NCBI GenBank assembly: GCA_018829445.1
Contig: JAHJTV010000017.1
Span: forward strand, 1 to 64,000
Length of the DNA: 64,000 bases
From: a bacterium
GTDB taxonomy: Bacteria; SAR324; XYD2-FULL-50-16
Direction: 5' to 3'
Shown here: positions 7,122-17,300 of the stretch, one piece after another
Position numbering within the stretch: position 1 is the first letter of the stretch
Layout of the letters: each line of letters begins with the position of its first letter
Made by a program: the position numbers and the translations under genes
Notes under the pieces: generated by a model
What the model was told of the DNA's origin: nothing
Databases searched by the model: none
Seen by the model: only the letters and a program-made list of their open reading frames with translations

Positions 7122-8393
7122 TTAATTTGACAGGAACTCCACTGATTCTACGGCATTCAACAGTTGTTGGGCAATCCCGGTCCAGGTAAATCTGGCGCGA
7201 GCGAACTGAGCTCCCGACTGACTAAGCCTTCTTCTTAAAGCTGGATATCTCAAAGACTTAGACAAAGTGATACCGAGATCATACTTGTCAAGAGGATCGG
7301 CAAAAAGGGAATGAATCCCATATTCCAGTAGTCTGTATAATCCGCCGTGAATAGTAGTCACCGTTGGCGTTCCGCAAGCCATAGCTTCTACCGCTGTCAT
7401 CCCGAATGGTTCATAACGACTGGGCATTACAAAAACATCAGCCGCCCGATAATAATCAGCCAGATCATCATCCTCTATATAACCGCCAAATGCGATTCTA
7501 TCCTGCAGATTGTATTGCTCCCGCTTTTCCAGCAGCTCGTCAAATATACGCTGTTCTTGCGGATTTCTCTCATCGTGACCAACGGCCAGGACCAGTTTAG
7601 CATCAGGATCTTTATCCGCCAGAATTTTAAAGCCGTCAATCAGTAGATCAAGTCCTTTATTTTTCGCCAGACGGGAAATTGTTAGAATTGTTGTACTATG
7701 GAAACCCAAACGTTGTCGCGTAATTTCCCTGGTGGCTCCGCCGACCGGAAAAAAGCGATTGTCGTCGTAACCGGGCGGAATAACTTTTATCTTATCCTCA
7801 GGTATTTCATAGTCGAGCTCAAGTTTATCCTTTTGAATATGGGTCGTTGCAATCACAAGTTCACAGGAATTGTACACAATCCGCTCATTATAAATTCTCG
7901 CATTAAAATTGTACTGTTCCTCAAACGTTTCTGAGCTATCCGGAAAATCAGCCAGCATCTGCTCCCTTTTCCAACTGCCTATGGAATGTGGTGTATGAAT
8001 GTGAGGAACGTCCAACTCTTTTGCCAACAGATTACCAGCTATACCGGCATCCCAGTAGTGAGAATTTATAAAATCATAGCTCAGTTGGTTTTTTTTAATA
8101 TAGCGCCTGGCATTTTCAAACCATTCCGCAATATTGAGATACAAGTATTCCTTGGCAATAAATTGATCGTTACCACAGGGAACTCTAAGCAATCTGACAT
8201 TGGGACTGATTTCCTCAATCTCGACCTGATCTTCAAATTGACGTGTCCAAACATCAACCTCATATCCAAATAAACCAAGTTTCTGCGCCAGCTCCAGGAC
8301 AAATACAACCTGTCCACCAGTATCCGGAGCTCCTAGTGGAGGTTCGGCAGCTACATAGCCATGAGTGGATATTAAAGCGATTCTTTTTTTCAT
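7122..8393 (-). CDS. mfpsA: Mannosylfructose-phosphate synthase-like glycosyltransferase (GT4)
   Basis: A 423-residue retaining glycosyltransferase. The N-terminus ISTHGYVAAEPPLG and DTGGQVVFVLELA, followed by YDFINSHYWDAG, HTPHSIG, VIPPGYDDNRFFPV and the donor-site block SRYEPFGMTAVEAMACGTP, are typical of the sucrose-phosphate synthase group. They are especially close to Agrobacterium MfpsA, which joins GDP-mannose and fructose-6-phosphate. The neighbouring phosphatase supports a two-step disaccharide pathway for a compatible solute. Sucrose-phosphate synthase with UDP-glucose is the alternative; sugar specificity cannot be read directly. It is the first gene of the operon, behind a consensus promoter at 8458-8485. 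Confidence 0.75.
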   Translation of the reverse strand: MKKRIALISTHGYVAAEPPLGAPDTGGQVVFVLELAQKLGLFGYEVDVWTRQFEDQVEIEEISPNVRLLRVPCGNDQFIAKEYLYLNIAEWFENARRYIKKNQLSYDFINSHYWDAGIAGNLLAKELDVPHIHTPHSIGSWKREQMLADFPDSSETFEEQYNFNARIYNERIVYNSCELVIATTHIQKDKLELDYEIPEDKIKVIPPGYDDNRFFPVGGATREITRQRLGFHSTTILTISRLAKNKGLDLLIDGFKILADKDPDAKLVLAVGHDERNPQEQRIFDELLEKREQYNLQDRIAFGGYIEDDDLADYYRAADVFVMPSRYEPFGMTAVEAMACGTPTVTTIHGGLYRLLEYGIHSLFADPLDKYDLGITLSKSLRYPALRRRLSQSGAQFARARFTWTGIAQQLLNAVESVEFLSN

Positions 8394-8457
8394 TGTATGT
8401 CCTATGGTGTTATTTAATGGTGATCAGTGTTGTAATTCAAACTTCAGCAACCGCGTT

Positions 8458-8485
8458 ATTATAACACCTTCAGTCCTGTTGTCAA
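8458..8485 (-). promoter_or_regulatory. Consensus sigma-70 promoter of the disaccharide operon
   Basis: On the minus strand TTGACA (8485-8480) and TATAAT (8463-8458) are perfect consensus hexamers with a 16-nt spacer. Transcription would start near 8451, leaving a leader of about 58 nt before the synthase ATG at 8393. No operator-like palindrome is seen, which suggests strong basal expression. Confidence 0.75.
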
Positions 8486-8663
8486 CATTTGGAACTACTA
8501 ATAGAAACTATGCGATTATATTGCCTAAAAACGGTTGAAATTCCCTCGATGATCTTTTGAAATTCTTGCCAATGGTCTAGAAAATAGGTTGATCAAACGA
8601 ATGGTTCCTTCCTTGGAAAGTCTTTCCGATTGGTTTCGGCGGAAAGTCAATTGGTCAGAAACC

Positions 8664-8929
8664 CGGGCTTTCAACAGTTACAAATTGAGGAATCAGAAAT
8701 TTACCAATTGGAGGATGACCTTCAAGTTGGGCAAAAGATTGCAATCGAAATCAAAGGCAGTTCCCTGATATGTAAAACACTTGAAAGGTATGCGAGCATT
8801 AAAAGAGGAAGGCCTTTTTCAAAGATACATCGTTGTTTCTCTTGATCCGAATGAAAAACCAAAGATAATATAGAGGTAATTCCCTGAAGGCCTTTTTGGG
8901 AATATCTTTGGAAAGGCAAATTGTTTTAT
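8664..8929 (+). pseudogene. Decayed C-terminal piece of a DUF4143-type AAA ATPase
   Basis: Pieces of one protein appear in successive frames: RAFNSYKLRNQKFTNWR, then VGQKIAIEIKGS, then LKGMRALKEEGLFQRYIVVS with LDPNEKPKII, then IEVIP, a stop in place of Trp, and PFWEYLWKGKLF. This order (RAY/WR, AIE-KGS, LKGLRAL-EE, RY-VSLDP, G-IEVLPW, FLE-LWAGEL) is the C-terminus of bacterial ATPases with a DUF4143 domain, often mobile or selfish-looking genes. At least three frameshifts and one nonsense codon show it is dead. The N-terminal ATPase part is not recognisable upstream; 8486-8663 holds nothing else convincing. Confidence 0.65.
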
Positions 8930-9244
8930 GATGATAAGAAAAGGGAATTCTTGTCACTAGGATAAGAGACAGTGAAGGTGTAGCATACACTGGTATTGAG
9001 TCTCAGATTTTCACTCAATTTACATGTGTATTTGATATACAATTAGGCAAAAAGTAACTGAAGACGGGACTATGAGAACAATATCATGGGGATCAAATCC
9101 TGATTGAGTTGAGATTGAATATGCCATGGTTAATTGTGGGCAATTGAAAAACGAGTAGAGAAAAGAAAAATGAAGCGTAAATCATTGAAATAATAGTGCC
9201 CCACCAAGATTCAAATCTGGCGCTGAGGATTAGGGAGACTGAGG

Positions 9245-9281
9245 CCAGATCACGAAGGATGAATACCCCCTTGTGATCTGG
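9245..9281. other. Perfect 9-bp inverted repeat (hairpin)
   Basis: CCAGATCAC (9245-9253) pairs with GTGATCTGG (9273-9281), and inner AAGG/CCTT bases extend the stem past a one-base bulge. It lies 33 nt beyond the lysA stop (minus-strand gene ending at 9314). There is no T-run on the minus strand, so it is not a standard intrinsic terminator; TTGTATTTTAAAA follows on the plus strand. It may protect the lysA transcript end. The segment 8930-9244 contains no gene. Confidence 0.4.
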
Positions 9282-9313
9282 TTGTATTTTAAAAGTGAGG
9301 TTTGAAGACCATG

Positions 9314-10567
9314 TTAAATTGCAACCGGATCATTTTCGAATAATCGCATATAATCGTCCATGGTTTCGGCACGCCGAATGCGAATGAGTTGATTTCCATT
9401 CACCAGGTATTCTGCCGGTCGCATTTTCAGATTGTAATTGGAACTCATGATATAGCAGTAGGCCCCTACATCATAGACCACCAAACCGGCTGTTTCATGG
9501 GGTGTTGGCAATTCACGGTCTTTACCCAGGAAATCCGCTGATTCGCAGATTGGTCCCACGATATCGAATACCTTCTTTTCCCCTGTTACCGGTTCTATAA
9601 AACCTATATGATGATAGGCGTCATATAGACACGGACGAATTAATTCAGCCATACTACCGTCGATCACAATAAAGTTTTTGCTCCCGTTTGTTTTAACCCC
9701 GGTAACCCGGGTAATAAGGATGGAAGCATCACCGATCATTGATCTGCCGGGTTCAACAATTAAGGTCAGATCCGGAATAAGATAATCCCGAATGGAATCG
9801 ATCAGCTCCGATGGTGTTGGGATAGGCTGGTTCTTCTCATAATCGATGCCCAAACCTCCCCCCAGATTCAGATACTTGAGATTGAATCCCTTCTCCCTGA
9901 TTTCCTTGAAAAAGTGGATCATTATCTTCATGGCATCCTGAAACACTCTTACTTTTTTGATGGTTGATCCCAAGTGACAATGGAGCCCGACCAGGTTCAG
10001 CCCGGAGCTGTTCTCAATTTCTTTCAGGTACCAATCCAATCGTTCATTCATTATCCCAAATTTTGAATTCTTAAAACCGGTGGCCACATAGGGATGAACT
10101 TCCGAATCAACATCAGGATTGATACGCAGGGTTACATTTGCTGTTTTTCGGGTTTCCGCTGCTGCTTTTTTGATATGCTGCAGATCGAACTCACTATCGA
10201 TATTCACCATAACTCCATGCAAAACAGCCATGGAAAGCTCTGCTGTGGTTTTGCCATTGCCGTTATAGGTAACCAGTTTTGGATCAAATCCGGCGGCCAT
10301 GGCAATTTTCAGTTCATTGCCACTGACGAGTGTGGCGCTGGCTCCCGCTTCTCTCAAATGACGGGCAATGGTAAGATTGGAGTTGGCTTTCAGGGCGTAT
10401 GAAATGATAGATGGTATTCCATCCAGCGCTTCTTTGTACGCTTTGTAGTTTTCAAGTATTCGGTTGAGACTATAAAGATAAATCGGACTATTGGGGATTC
10501 TGTCCTGAATATGTTTGACTTTTATATCCTCACAATAAAGATACCCATCATTCGTATAAAAACTCAT
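9314..10567 (-). CDS. lysA: Diaminopimelate decarboxylase
   Basis: A 417-residue PLP enzyme that converts meso-diaminopimelate to lysine and CO2, the last step of lysine synthesis. Visible motifs: SYALKANSN with the PLP-binding Lys near residue 60, VTYNGNGK, GLHCHLGS, LNLGGGLG, EPGRSMIGDA (phosphate binding) and GPICESADFLGKDR, with the catalytic Cys. Length and N-terminus (YLYCEDIKVKHI) are normal for LysA. The usual partner genes of lysine synthesis (dapF, dapA) are not adjacent; the gene appears monocistronic. The start is ATG 10567. Confidence 0.93.
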   Translation of the reverse strand: MSFYTNDGYLYCEDIKVKHIQDRIPNSPIYLYSLNRILENYKAYKEALDGIPSIISYALKANSNLTIARHLREAGASATLVSGNELKIAMAAGFDPKLVTYNGNGKTTAELSMAVLHGVMVNIDSEFDLQHIKKAAAETRKTANVTLRINPDVDSEVHPYVATGFKNSKFGIMNERLDWYLKEIENSSGLNLVGLHCHLGSTIKKVRVFQDAMKIMIHFFKEIREKGFNLKYLNLGGGLGIDYEKNQPIPTPSELIDSIRDYLIPDLTLIVEPGRSMIGDASILITRVTGVKTNGSKNFIVIDGSMAELIRPCLYDAYHHIGFIEPVTGEKKVFDIVGPICESADFLGKDRELPTPHETAGLVVYDVGAYCYIMSSNYNLKMRPAEYLVNGNQLIRIRRAETMDDYMRLFENDPVAI

Positions 10568-11032
10568 CTATTCCTTATCAAAAATTAATTTAAGAAAGTT
10601 ATGTTTTTATTTTATTGTATTGTCGCCTATCTTGTCCATATGACAGTAACATTTTGATATTATATTGAATAGAATATTTTCCCTCATATTCTTTCTGCCA
10701 AGGTCCACCCATGACAGCCGACACAGGGCTGCTTCAGGTAACATCTGAAGTCCACCATCAATTTATGCTTTTACTCATTTTTTTATGATGATCCGCCAAA
10801 GGCCAGTATTAATTCAGGGACACGTATCTCCAAATTTATGCTGCGAGAGTACTGTTGATGATGGATTTGAGACGCGCTCATCACTTGACGTAATAATTGA
10901 TTTTGTAATACTCGTTGTTCCATCTTTTTGTAATAACCTGCAATTGTAAAAAAGGAAAAAATTCATATTGGTAATTTCAAAGGCGATTTGCAGAATTAAG
11001 ATCGCCAAGCTTAATAAAAATCTTTGTTCAGC
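10568..11032. other. Intergenic region between lysA and the Calx-beta genes
   Basis: AT-rich region with no credible gene. It contains two adjacent small hairpins (CAGCC/GGCTG and CTTCAG/CTGAAG, about 10714-10750) flanked by a repeated GTCCACC. A further inverted repeat, GGCGAT (10982-10987) and ATCGCC (11001-11006), lies just before the next gene. It must hold the promoters for the divergent lysA and the repeat proteins; I could not single one out with confidence. Confidence 0.35.
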
Positions 11033-14000
11033 ATGCAAATCAGATTTTTTCTACTTTGTATCTTTCTGTTTTACACCACCGATTTTACGTTATTTGGTGC
11101 GGAAAACCGGAAAGATGCAATAAGTCAAATTAAAGAGATCAAACAGGAAAATCTCGCACCCGGAATTATCATAGAACCGCCGGTAGACTCAACAAATGAA
11201 AACGGAAGAAGAGTCTTAATTCCTGTAAATCTCAGAATTGAACCGATAGCCGAAATTATTCTAATCTGTGAAAGTTCAAATCCGCTAGAGGGTGTTGTGG
11301 AGAATAACAGGTTGTTGTTTAACTCCGCTAACTGGAATCAGACTCAGTATTTATCGGTAAAGGGTATCGATGATAACAGTGTCGATGGAGATCAAACTTT
11401 TGCTGTTAAAATTGAGGTTACCAGCAGTAAAGATATGGGATATGCCAGGTTGCCCATTCAACAGATACAAATTGTAAACAAGGATAATGATAAAGCAGGA
11501 TTTATTGTAAAAACTGTAAAATCCATAACGAAAGAGGCAGGAGATAAAGCCGCATATACAATACGGTTAACCTCCAAACCGGTTGCAGATGTAATCATTC
11601 CCATATTTTCAAACAATAAACGAGAAGGGATTCCCGGCGTTGATAAGCTTCGCATTACTTCTGAAAACTGGGATAAAGAGCAACTGGTATCCGTATCAGG
11701 CAAAGATGATAACATAAAAGATGGGTCTGTAACCTATAAAATCGTTCATGGTGCGGCGTTCAGTGATGATCTTGAATACCGGGGGAAAAAACCGGATGAT
11801 GTCTCCTTGATAAACCATGACAATGATTCCGCAGGAATTGATTTTACCGTATCAAACAACATCACCAGCGAAAAAGGGGAGGAATCACATATTAATATCA
11901 ATCTCAATTCAGAACCGGTGGGAGAAGTATTAATTACCGCTACCGTTTCTGATTTGTCTGAGGCTAATGTAACGCCCACTCAGCTGGTTGTTAACAGTAG
12001 AGATTGGAACGTCCGGCAAAAATTCCGAATTATTCCTCGTGACGATCTGATTGACGATGATGACCAAGCATACACCATTACCCTATCAACCCGTAAATCA
12101 GCTGATAAAGTTTATTCTTCATTATCAGACCAGGAGATACGTATGCTAAACAGGGATAATGATGAAGCGAATCTGGTTATCGTTAAATACGAAGATAATA
12201 CAACTGAAAGTGGTAAATCTGGAAAAATCGGAATTAAATTGAATTCACAGCCCCGTTCCACGGTTTGGCTTCGACTACAAAGCAGTAATCCACAAGAGGG
12301 CAGACTTCTGTTAAATGAATTAGTCTTTTCAGAGAATGACTGGTACCAGGAAAAGATGGTGACTGTTGTGGGAGTAGATGACAAACAGGCTGACGGGAGT
12401 CAGGTTTACTCCATTATTATTACACCATCTGCGGGTTCAGATGCAAAATTTGCCAGTCTTCAGCCAACTCATATCCGAATGACAAATACTGATAATGAGG
12501 AGGTCGGGGTTACAATTAAGAAAAGCCGGGAATCAACCAGTGAAGATGGTGAAACAGTTTTCTTATCTTTTGCTCTTAATGTCCAGCCTGATTTTCCGGT
12601 CACAATAAAGCTCTTCAGTAGCGATATCAATGAAGCTATGGTTCAACCTGCCCAGCTGATATTCCATCCTTCAAACTGGAATATTCCTCAAATCGCAGTG
12701 GTGACCGGGCAAGCCGATGGAATGGTTGACGGAGATAAACCCTACTTTATTTCGACTTCAATCGATAGTGAAGACAAAAAGATCACCTCCAATCCTCCCA
12801 AAATAAAACTGATCAATATCGACACTAATAGCTACAGCATCCTTGTTAATTCGCAGGCAGATAAAACTGATGAAGCCGGCGGAGTGGTCAGTTTAGCAGT
12901 TAGACTCAATGCACAACCTACCGGGCAGCTGCAAATAGAGATTGAATCATCCGATTTAACTGAAGGTATTCCTATACCGTCCCAAATATTGTTCAACAGA
13001 AATAATTGGAATATCCTGCAGCACGTAGATATAAAAGGGATAGATGATGACATTAAGGATGGCGATATTCCTTACCAGATAAGGCTTGTTGTAAAAAATC
13101 AGGAAGAATCGGGATTTGAAAGTTTGATGCCGGTTATCATTCCGATAATCAATACTGACAACGATAATGAGGGAGTAACAATCAGGCCCATCAATCAATT
13201 CACCTCAGAGGATGGAGAAACCGGCAAGTTTGCCATTAAACTGAATTCAGAACCCACCTCATCTGTCATCTTCATTTTTACCTGCAGTGATGTTACAGAA
13301 TGTGAAATGATCGATTATCACGCCGCTTTTTTTCCGAATAACTGGAACAAGGAGCAGATTATCAGCATAAAAGGTGTTGAGGATTACACTGTTGATGGGG
13401 ATCAGGAGTTTTATGTCTCCAGCCTGGGTGCCATAAGCAAGGATACAAACTATAACAAATATCCCTTTCGTCAGATAAAATTCATAAATCGTGATAAGAA
13501 TCGGGCAGGATTCTCGCTGGGAGAATTAAAAAACAGGGCCTCAGAAGATGGCGATTCAGCATCTTTTTCATTACGTCTCACCTCGACACCGCAATCAGAA
13601 GTAAGACTAAGAATGGAGAGCAGTGATGAAAGTGAAGGTGAAATATTTCCTCCATATCTGGTTTTTACCCGGGAAAATTGGAATGAAGACCATCCTGTAA
13701 CTGTCATTGGAAAGAAGGATGACATTAAGGATGGTGACCAGGATTTTGACATCATCTTCCCTCCTGCCGAAAGCGAGGATAGTAATTATTCCGGGTTGTT
13801 TCCCGAACCTCTGCGGATCACCAATCGCGACAGCATGAGACTAGCCCTGGGATTAACACTGACCCAGCTCAAAATCCAGGGGGAATTAAAAAACAGTATT
13901 GATGATAGTACGGTAATTGGACTGACCGCTGGATACGTAATGACGAGAAATATTGATTTTGATCTGGTGTATCTACAATCCAACAATACCGGCTCAAGGA

Positions 14001-14332
14001 CAGTTAACAAGTATAATCTCAGTAATCCCATGGAATACACACTCAATTACTCTGCTCTCTCCCTGGGAGGTAAATATTCTTTTTTAAAATCGCTGTTCAG
14101 CCTTTATTCAAAGGCTGGCTTGGATATATCTTTCTGGGAGCTGCAATCCACTAATAAACTGACCCGGGCAGAAGAATCCAATTCCGGAACATCCCTGGGA
14201 GCATATGTCGGTATCGGTAGTGACATCACCTTCTTTGGCCTTATTCTAGCGGGGATTGATGGCAGTTACCATTATATGACACGGGGATTGGGAAACATCC
14301 AGTTTACCTTATCCCTGAAATATCCCATATAA
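11033..14332 (+). CDS. Giant Calx-beta-like repeat protein with C-terminal outer-membrane barrel
   Basis: About 1099 residues. ATG 11033 opens a clear signal peptide (MQIRFFLLCIFLFYTTDFTLFGA); an in-frame TTG at 11024 is less likely. Residues about 40-935 hold eight repeats of about 107 residues. Each has E(D/N)G near its start, an SS(N/D)..EG.....L.F...NWN core, a G.DD...DGD block and an ending N-x-DND, matching the acidic Calx-beta-like repeats that bind Ca2+ in surface proteins. The last 165 residues change to alternating strands and end LSLKYPI, as in an 8-strand outer-membrane barrel. A surface-exposed, barrel-anchored, probably Ca2+-stiffened stalk is inferred. It is followed 23 nt later by a larger paralogue. 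Confidence 0.75.
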   Translation: MQIRFFLLCIFLFYTTDFTLFGAENRKDAISQIKEIKQENLAPGIIIEPPVDSTNENGRRVLIPVNLRIEPIAEIILICESSNPLEGVVENNRLLFNSANWNQTQYLSVKGIDDNSVDGDQTFAVKIEVTSSKDMGYARLPIQQIQIVNKDNDKAGFIVKTVKSITKEAGDKAAYTIRLTSKPVADVIIPIFSNNKREGIPGVDKLRITSENWDKEQLVSVSGKDDNIKDGSVTYKIVHGAAFSDDLEYRGKKPDDVSLINHDNDSAGIDFTVSNNITSEKGEESHININLNSEPVGEVLITATVSDLSEANVTPTQLVVNSRDWNVRQKFRIIPRDDLIDDDDQAYTITLSTRKSADKVYSSLSDQEIRMLNRDNDEANLVIVKYEDNTTESGKSGKIGIKLNSQPRSTVWLRLQSSNPQEGRLLLNELVFSENDWYQEKMVTVVGVDDKQADGSQVYSIIITPSAGSDAKFASLQPTHIRMTNTDNEEVGVTIKKSRESTSEDGETVFLSFALNVQPDFPVTIKLFSSDINEAMVQPAQLIFHPSNWNIPQIAVVTGQADGMVDGDKPYFISTSIDSEDKKITSNPPKIKLINIDTNSYSILVNSQADKTDEAGGVVSLAVRLNAQPTGQLQIEIESSDLTEGIPIPSQILFNRNNWNILQHVDIKGIDDDIKDGDIPYQIRLVVKNQEESGFESLMPVIIPIINTDNDNEGVTIRPINQFTSEDGETGKFAIKLNSEPTSSVIFIFTCSDVTECEMIDYHAAFFPNNWNKEQIISIKGVEDYTVDGDQEFYVSSLGAISKDTNYNKYPFRQIKFINRDKNRAGFSLGELKNRASEDGDSASFSLRLTSTPQSEVRLRMESSDESEGEIFPPYLVFTRENWNEDHPVTVIGKKDDIKDGDQDFDIIFPPAESEDSNYSGLFPEPLRITNRDSMRLALGLTLTQLKIQGELKNSIDDSTVIGLTAGYVMTRNIDFDLVYLQSNNTGSRTVNKYNLSNPMEYTLNYSALSLGGKYSFLKSLFSLYSKAGLDISFWELQSTNKLTRAEESNSGTSLGAYVGIGSDITFFGLILAGIDGSYHYMTRGLGNIQFTLSLKYPI

Positions 14333-14355
14333 AATGAACTTTCTGTAGACCTATA

Positions 14356-17300
14356 ATGATTGTTGTATTATCGGGCTTGTTTTTTAAATTAATAACCAGA
14401 AAGAGGGCACTTTCAGGCCTGCTTTTTGTTGTCATGTTTTTACTCTGTAACACAAACATAAAAGCCACTGAATTCCACCCAGTCAGATCAACTCGATTGG
14501 CGAATGACCTGACAACGGATAATAATCCGGTTGAATCTGATCAATTATTGTCCGTAACACGCCCCACTCTTTCCAAATCCTTCGTTATAAAAAACGCAAC
14601 ACGGAAGTTAAAAGATAATCATCTGATCATACAACCCCTTGCAGGCACTACTTCGGAAACGGGTGGAAAAACAACCTTTACGATACGACTGGAAATGGCC
14701 ATTACCTATAACCTTGCATTATCAGTCAATCTCAGTAATCCCGGGGAAGGAAACGCTTATCCGAGACAAATCCTATTCACGCCTCAAAACTGGTTTCAGG
14801 AAAAAATAATTGTCGTAACCGGAAAAGATGATTCGGTTGCAGATGGTGATCAGGAGTATGAACTCTTGATGAAAGCAGAATCTTCCCAGAATCAGCACTT
14901 TGATGAGATTGTTATCCCAAAGGTGATTATCACCAATCAGGATGATGACATTCCCCAATATATCATAGGAAATTACAGTCGGTTCACAACCGAGGATGGC
15001 GGTAAAACATCCATCCCTGTTAAACTGGGATCACAACCGCTGGCACCTTTGGAGCTAACTCTAATCTCCAGTTCCCCTGCAGAAGGAGCTGTCGAATCCG
15101 AGGTTTTGAGATTCACTCCCCAAAACTGGGATAAACAACAGAATATCATCGTGAGTGGAAAAAATGATTTTATCTCCGATGAAGACAAAGCATACCAGAT
15201 CCTTGTCAGCAATATTGAAACCGATGATCCAATCTACCAATTCCTTTCTTTTCCGCGGATCGATCTGGTGAATAAACAATCTGAAGCAGAAAACAGCCAC
15301 ATATTACCCAATCTTTTTCCGGATGCATATAAATCTCTCAATACCATCAGTGCTTGCAATATTGAACTGCCAGATGGTATTTCAGCAAGTGCCATCGCTG
15401 TCAAAGAATTGCCTTCAAGCTTTATTGAACCCGGAGTTTTGGTTGATCAACCAAAAAATTATACCGATGAATCAGGAAAACCGGTTGATTTTTTCATCCA
15501 ATTGAATGCCAAACCAACGGTTGATGTAGTGGTATCTCTTAAAAGCAGTAATTCAACGGAGGGAACGGTTTCACCTTCGCAGCTGATCTTCACCGCTTTA
15601 AACTGGGATAAAAAGCAACGTGCCACTGTTAAGGGAGAAGATGACCAGGTAACGGATGGTGATATTTCATTTGATATCATCCTGAGGGTTTCGAGTGATG
15701 GCGACTTCAGATTTTCCAAGCTACCGGATGAAAACCTGAAATTTGTTAACCGTGATAATGACAGTGCTGCCATCATCATGCATCAATTGCAGGAAACCAC
15801 TTCCGAGAATAAGACGACTGCAGGTTTTATGGTTGAACTATCTTCACGACCTTCAGCCAGGGTTGAGATTCCTATTTTCAGCAGTAATGTAGGCGAAGGT
15901 GTTCCAGGAGTGGAGAAACTGCTGTTTTTGCCCGAGGAATGGAATACCCCAAAACAGGTTCTTGTGATAGGACAGGATGACAATGTTGCTGATAACAACC
16001 GGACTTATCAAATAACTGCGGGCCCTGCCATCAGTGAAGATAAAAGATATTCCGGAATAAAATCATTACTACAATTCACAAACATTGATAATGATACCCC
16101 GGGATTGATCACTTCAAAAATATCCGAAGCTACTGCCGAAAATGGCAGGAGTATCAGTCTTCCCATTCGCCTTAAAAGCGAACCGGTGCAGGATGTTTTT
16201 GTCAATATCAGCAGTTCAGCCCCAACTGAAGGGATTCCTGTTCCAACCAGAATTAGATTCAACTCAAAAAACTGGAGAGAATCTCAGGTTATTAAAATCG
16301 TCGGACAAAATGACGAAATCAATGATGGGGATATCACCTATTACATTCATGTTGGCACTGCTAATTCCAGGGATCAAAAATATCAATCCCTGCCGGATAT
16401 AAAACTGACGGTGGAAAATGAAGATGATGATGTGGCAGGTATCAAAATTGGAAAACATGAGAATACGACATCGGAATCCGGCGGTACAATCTCTCTTCCC
16501 GTATGTTTAAGCTCTGAACCGCTGGATGAAGTTATCTTACGAGTCAAAAGCTCAAACCTGAAGGAGGGGATTGTACAACCCGATTCCATTATATTTACAC
16601 CACAAAACTGGAAAACAGAGCAGAAAATTGATGTGACAGGAATTGATGACGATGAAGCTGATGGTGATAAAAACTTCTTTGTGGAATTTGGAGTGTCAAA
16701 CAGCAAGGACCCCAGATATCAGCTCTTAGATCCCGTTTTGGTCAATATGAACAACCATGATAATGATACGGCGGGATTCAATATAAAGAAGCCCAAAGGA
16801 AAAACATCTGAAAATGGAGATCAGATCTCTTTTTCTATATCACTTAAGTCAAAACCGCTTCACCATGTTTCCATCAAACTGTATAGCAGTGATACCTCCG
16901 AGGGGGTTGTAACTCCCCCGGAACTGGTGTTTACTCCCAATGACTGGAGCCAGGAACAATATATTCAAATCAAGGGTATTAACGATAAATTGGTTGATGG
17001 CGAGCAGAACTATACTATTGTTACCATGCCTGCAGTAAGTGACGACCCGGTTTATGATGGCTTAAACCCGGAGGATGTTTTGACCGCAAACCTTGACAAC
17101 AACCTGACTACATTCTTCGTAAGCCAGATCAGAGGGAATACCAGTGAAAATGGACAATCAATTGGCTTTTTTATACGTCTGAATTCATCTCCCCGGGGAA
17201 CAATTAAAATCGATCTGGTAAGCAGTAACCCTGATGAAGCTATTGCCCAGCCTGATTCGATCTCTTTCGATCCCTCCAATTGGGATCAAAACAAAAAAAT

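Noticed and set aside
5078..8273. Several long antisense ORFs opposite the disaccharide genes
   Set aside because: They are shadows of the strongly supported minus-strand genes, with no ribosome sites or motifs.
8630..8845. 71-codon plus-strand ORF in the gap before lysA
   Set aside because: It is one frame of the decayed DUF4143 ATPase; matching sequence continues in other frames, so it is not a gene of its own.
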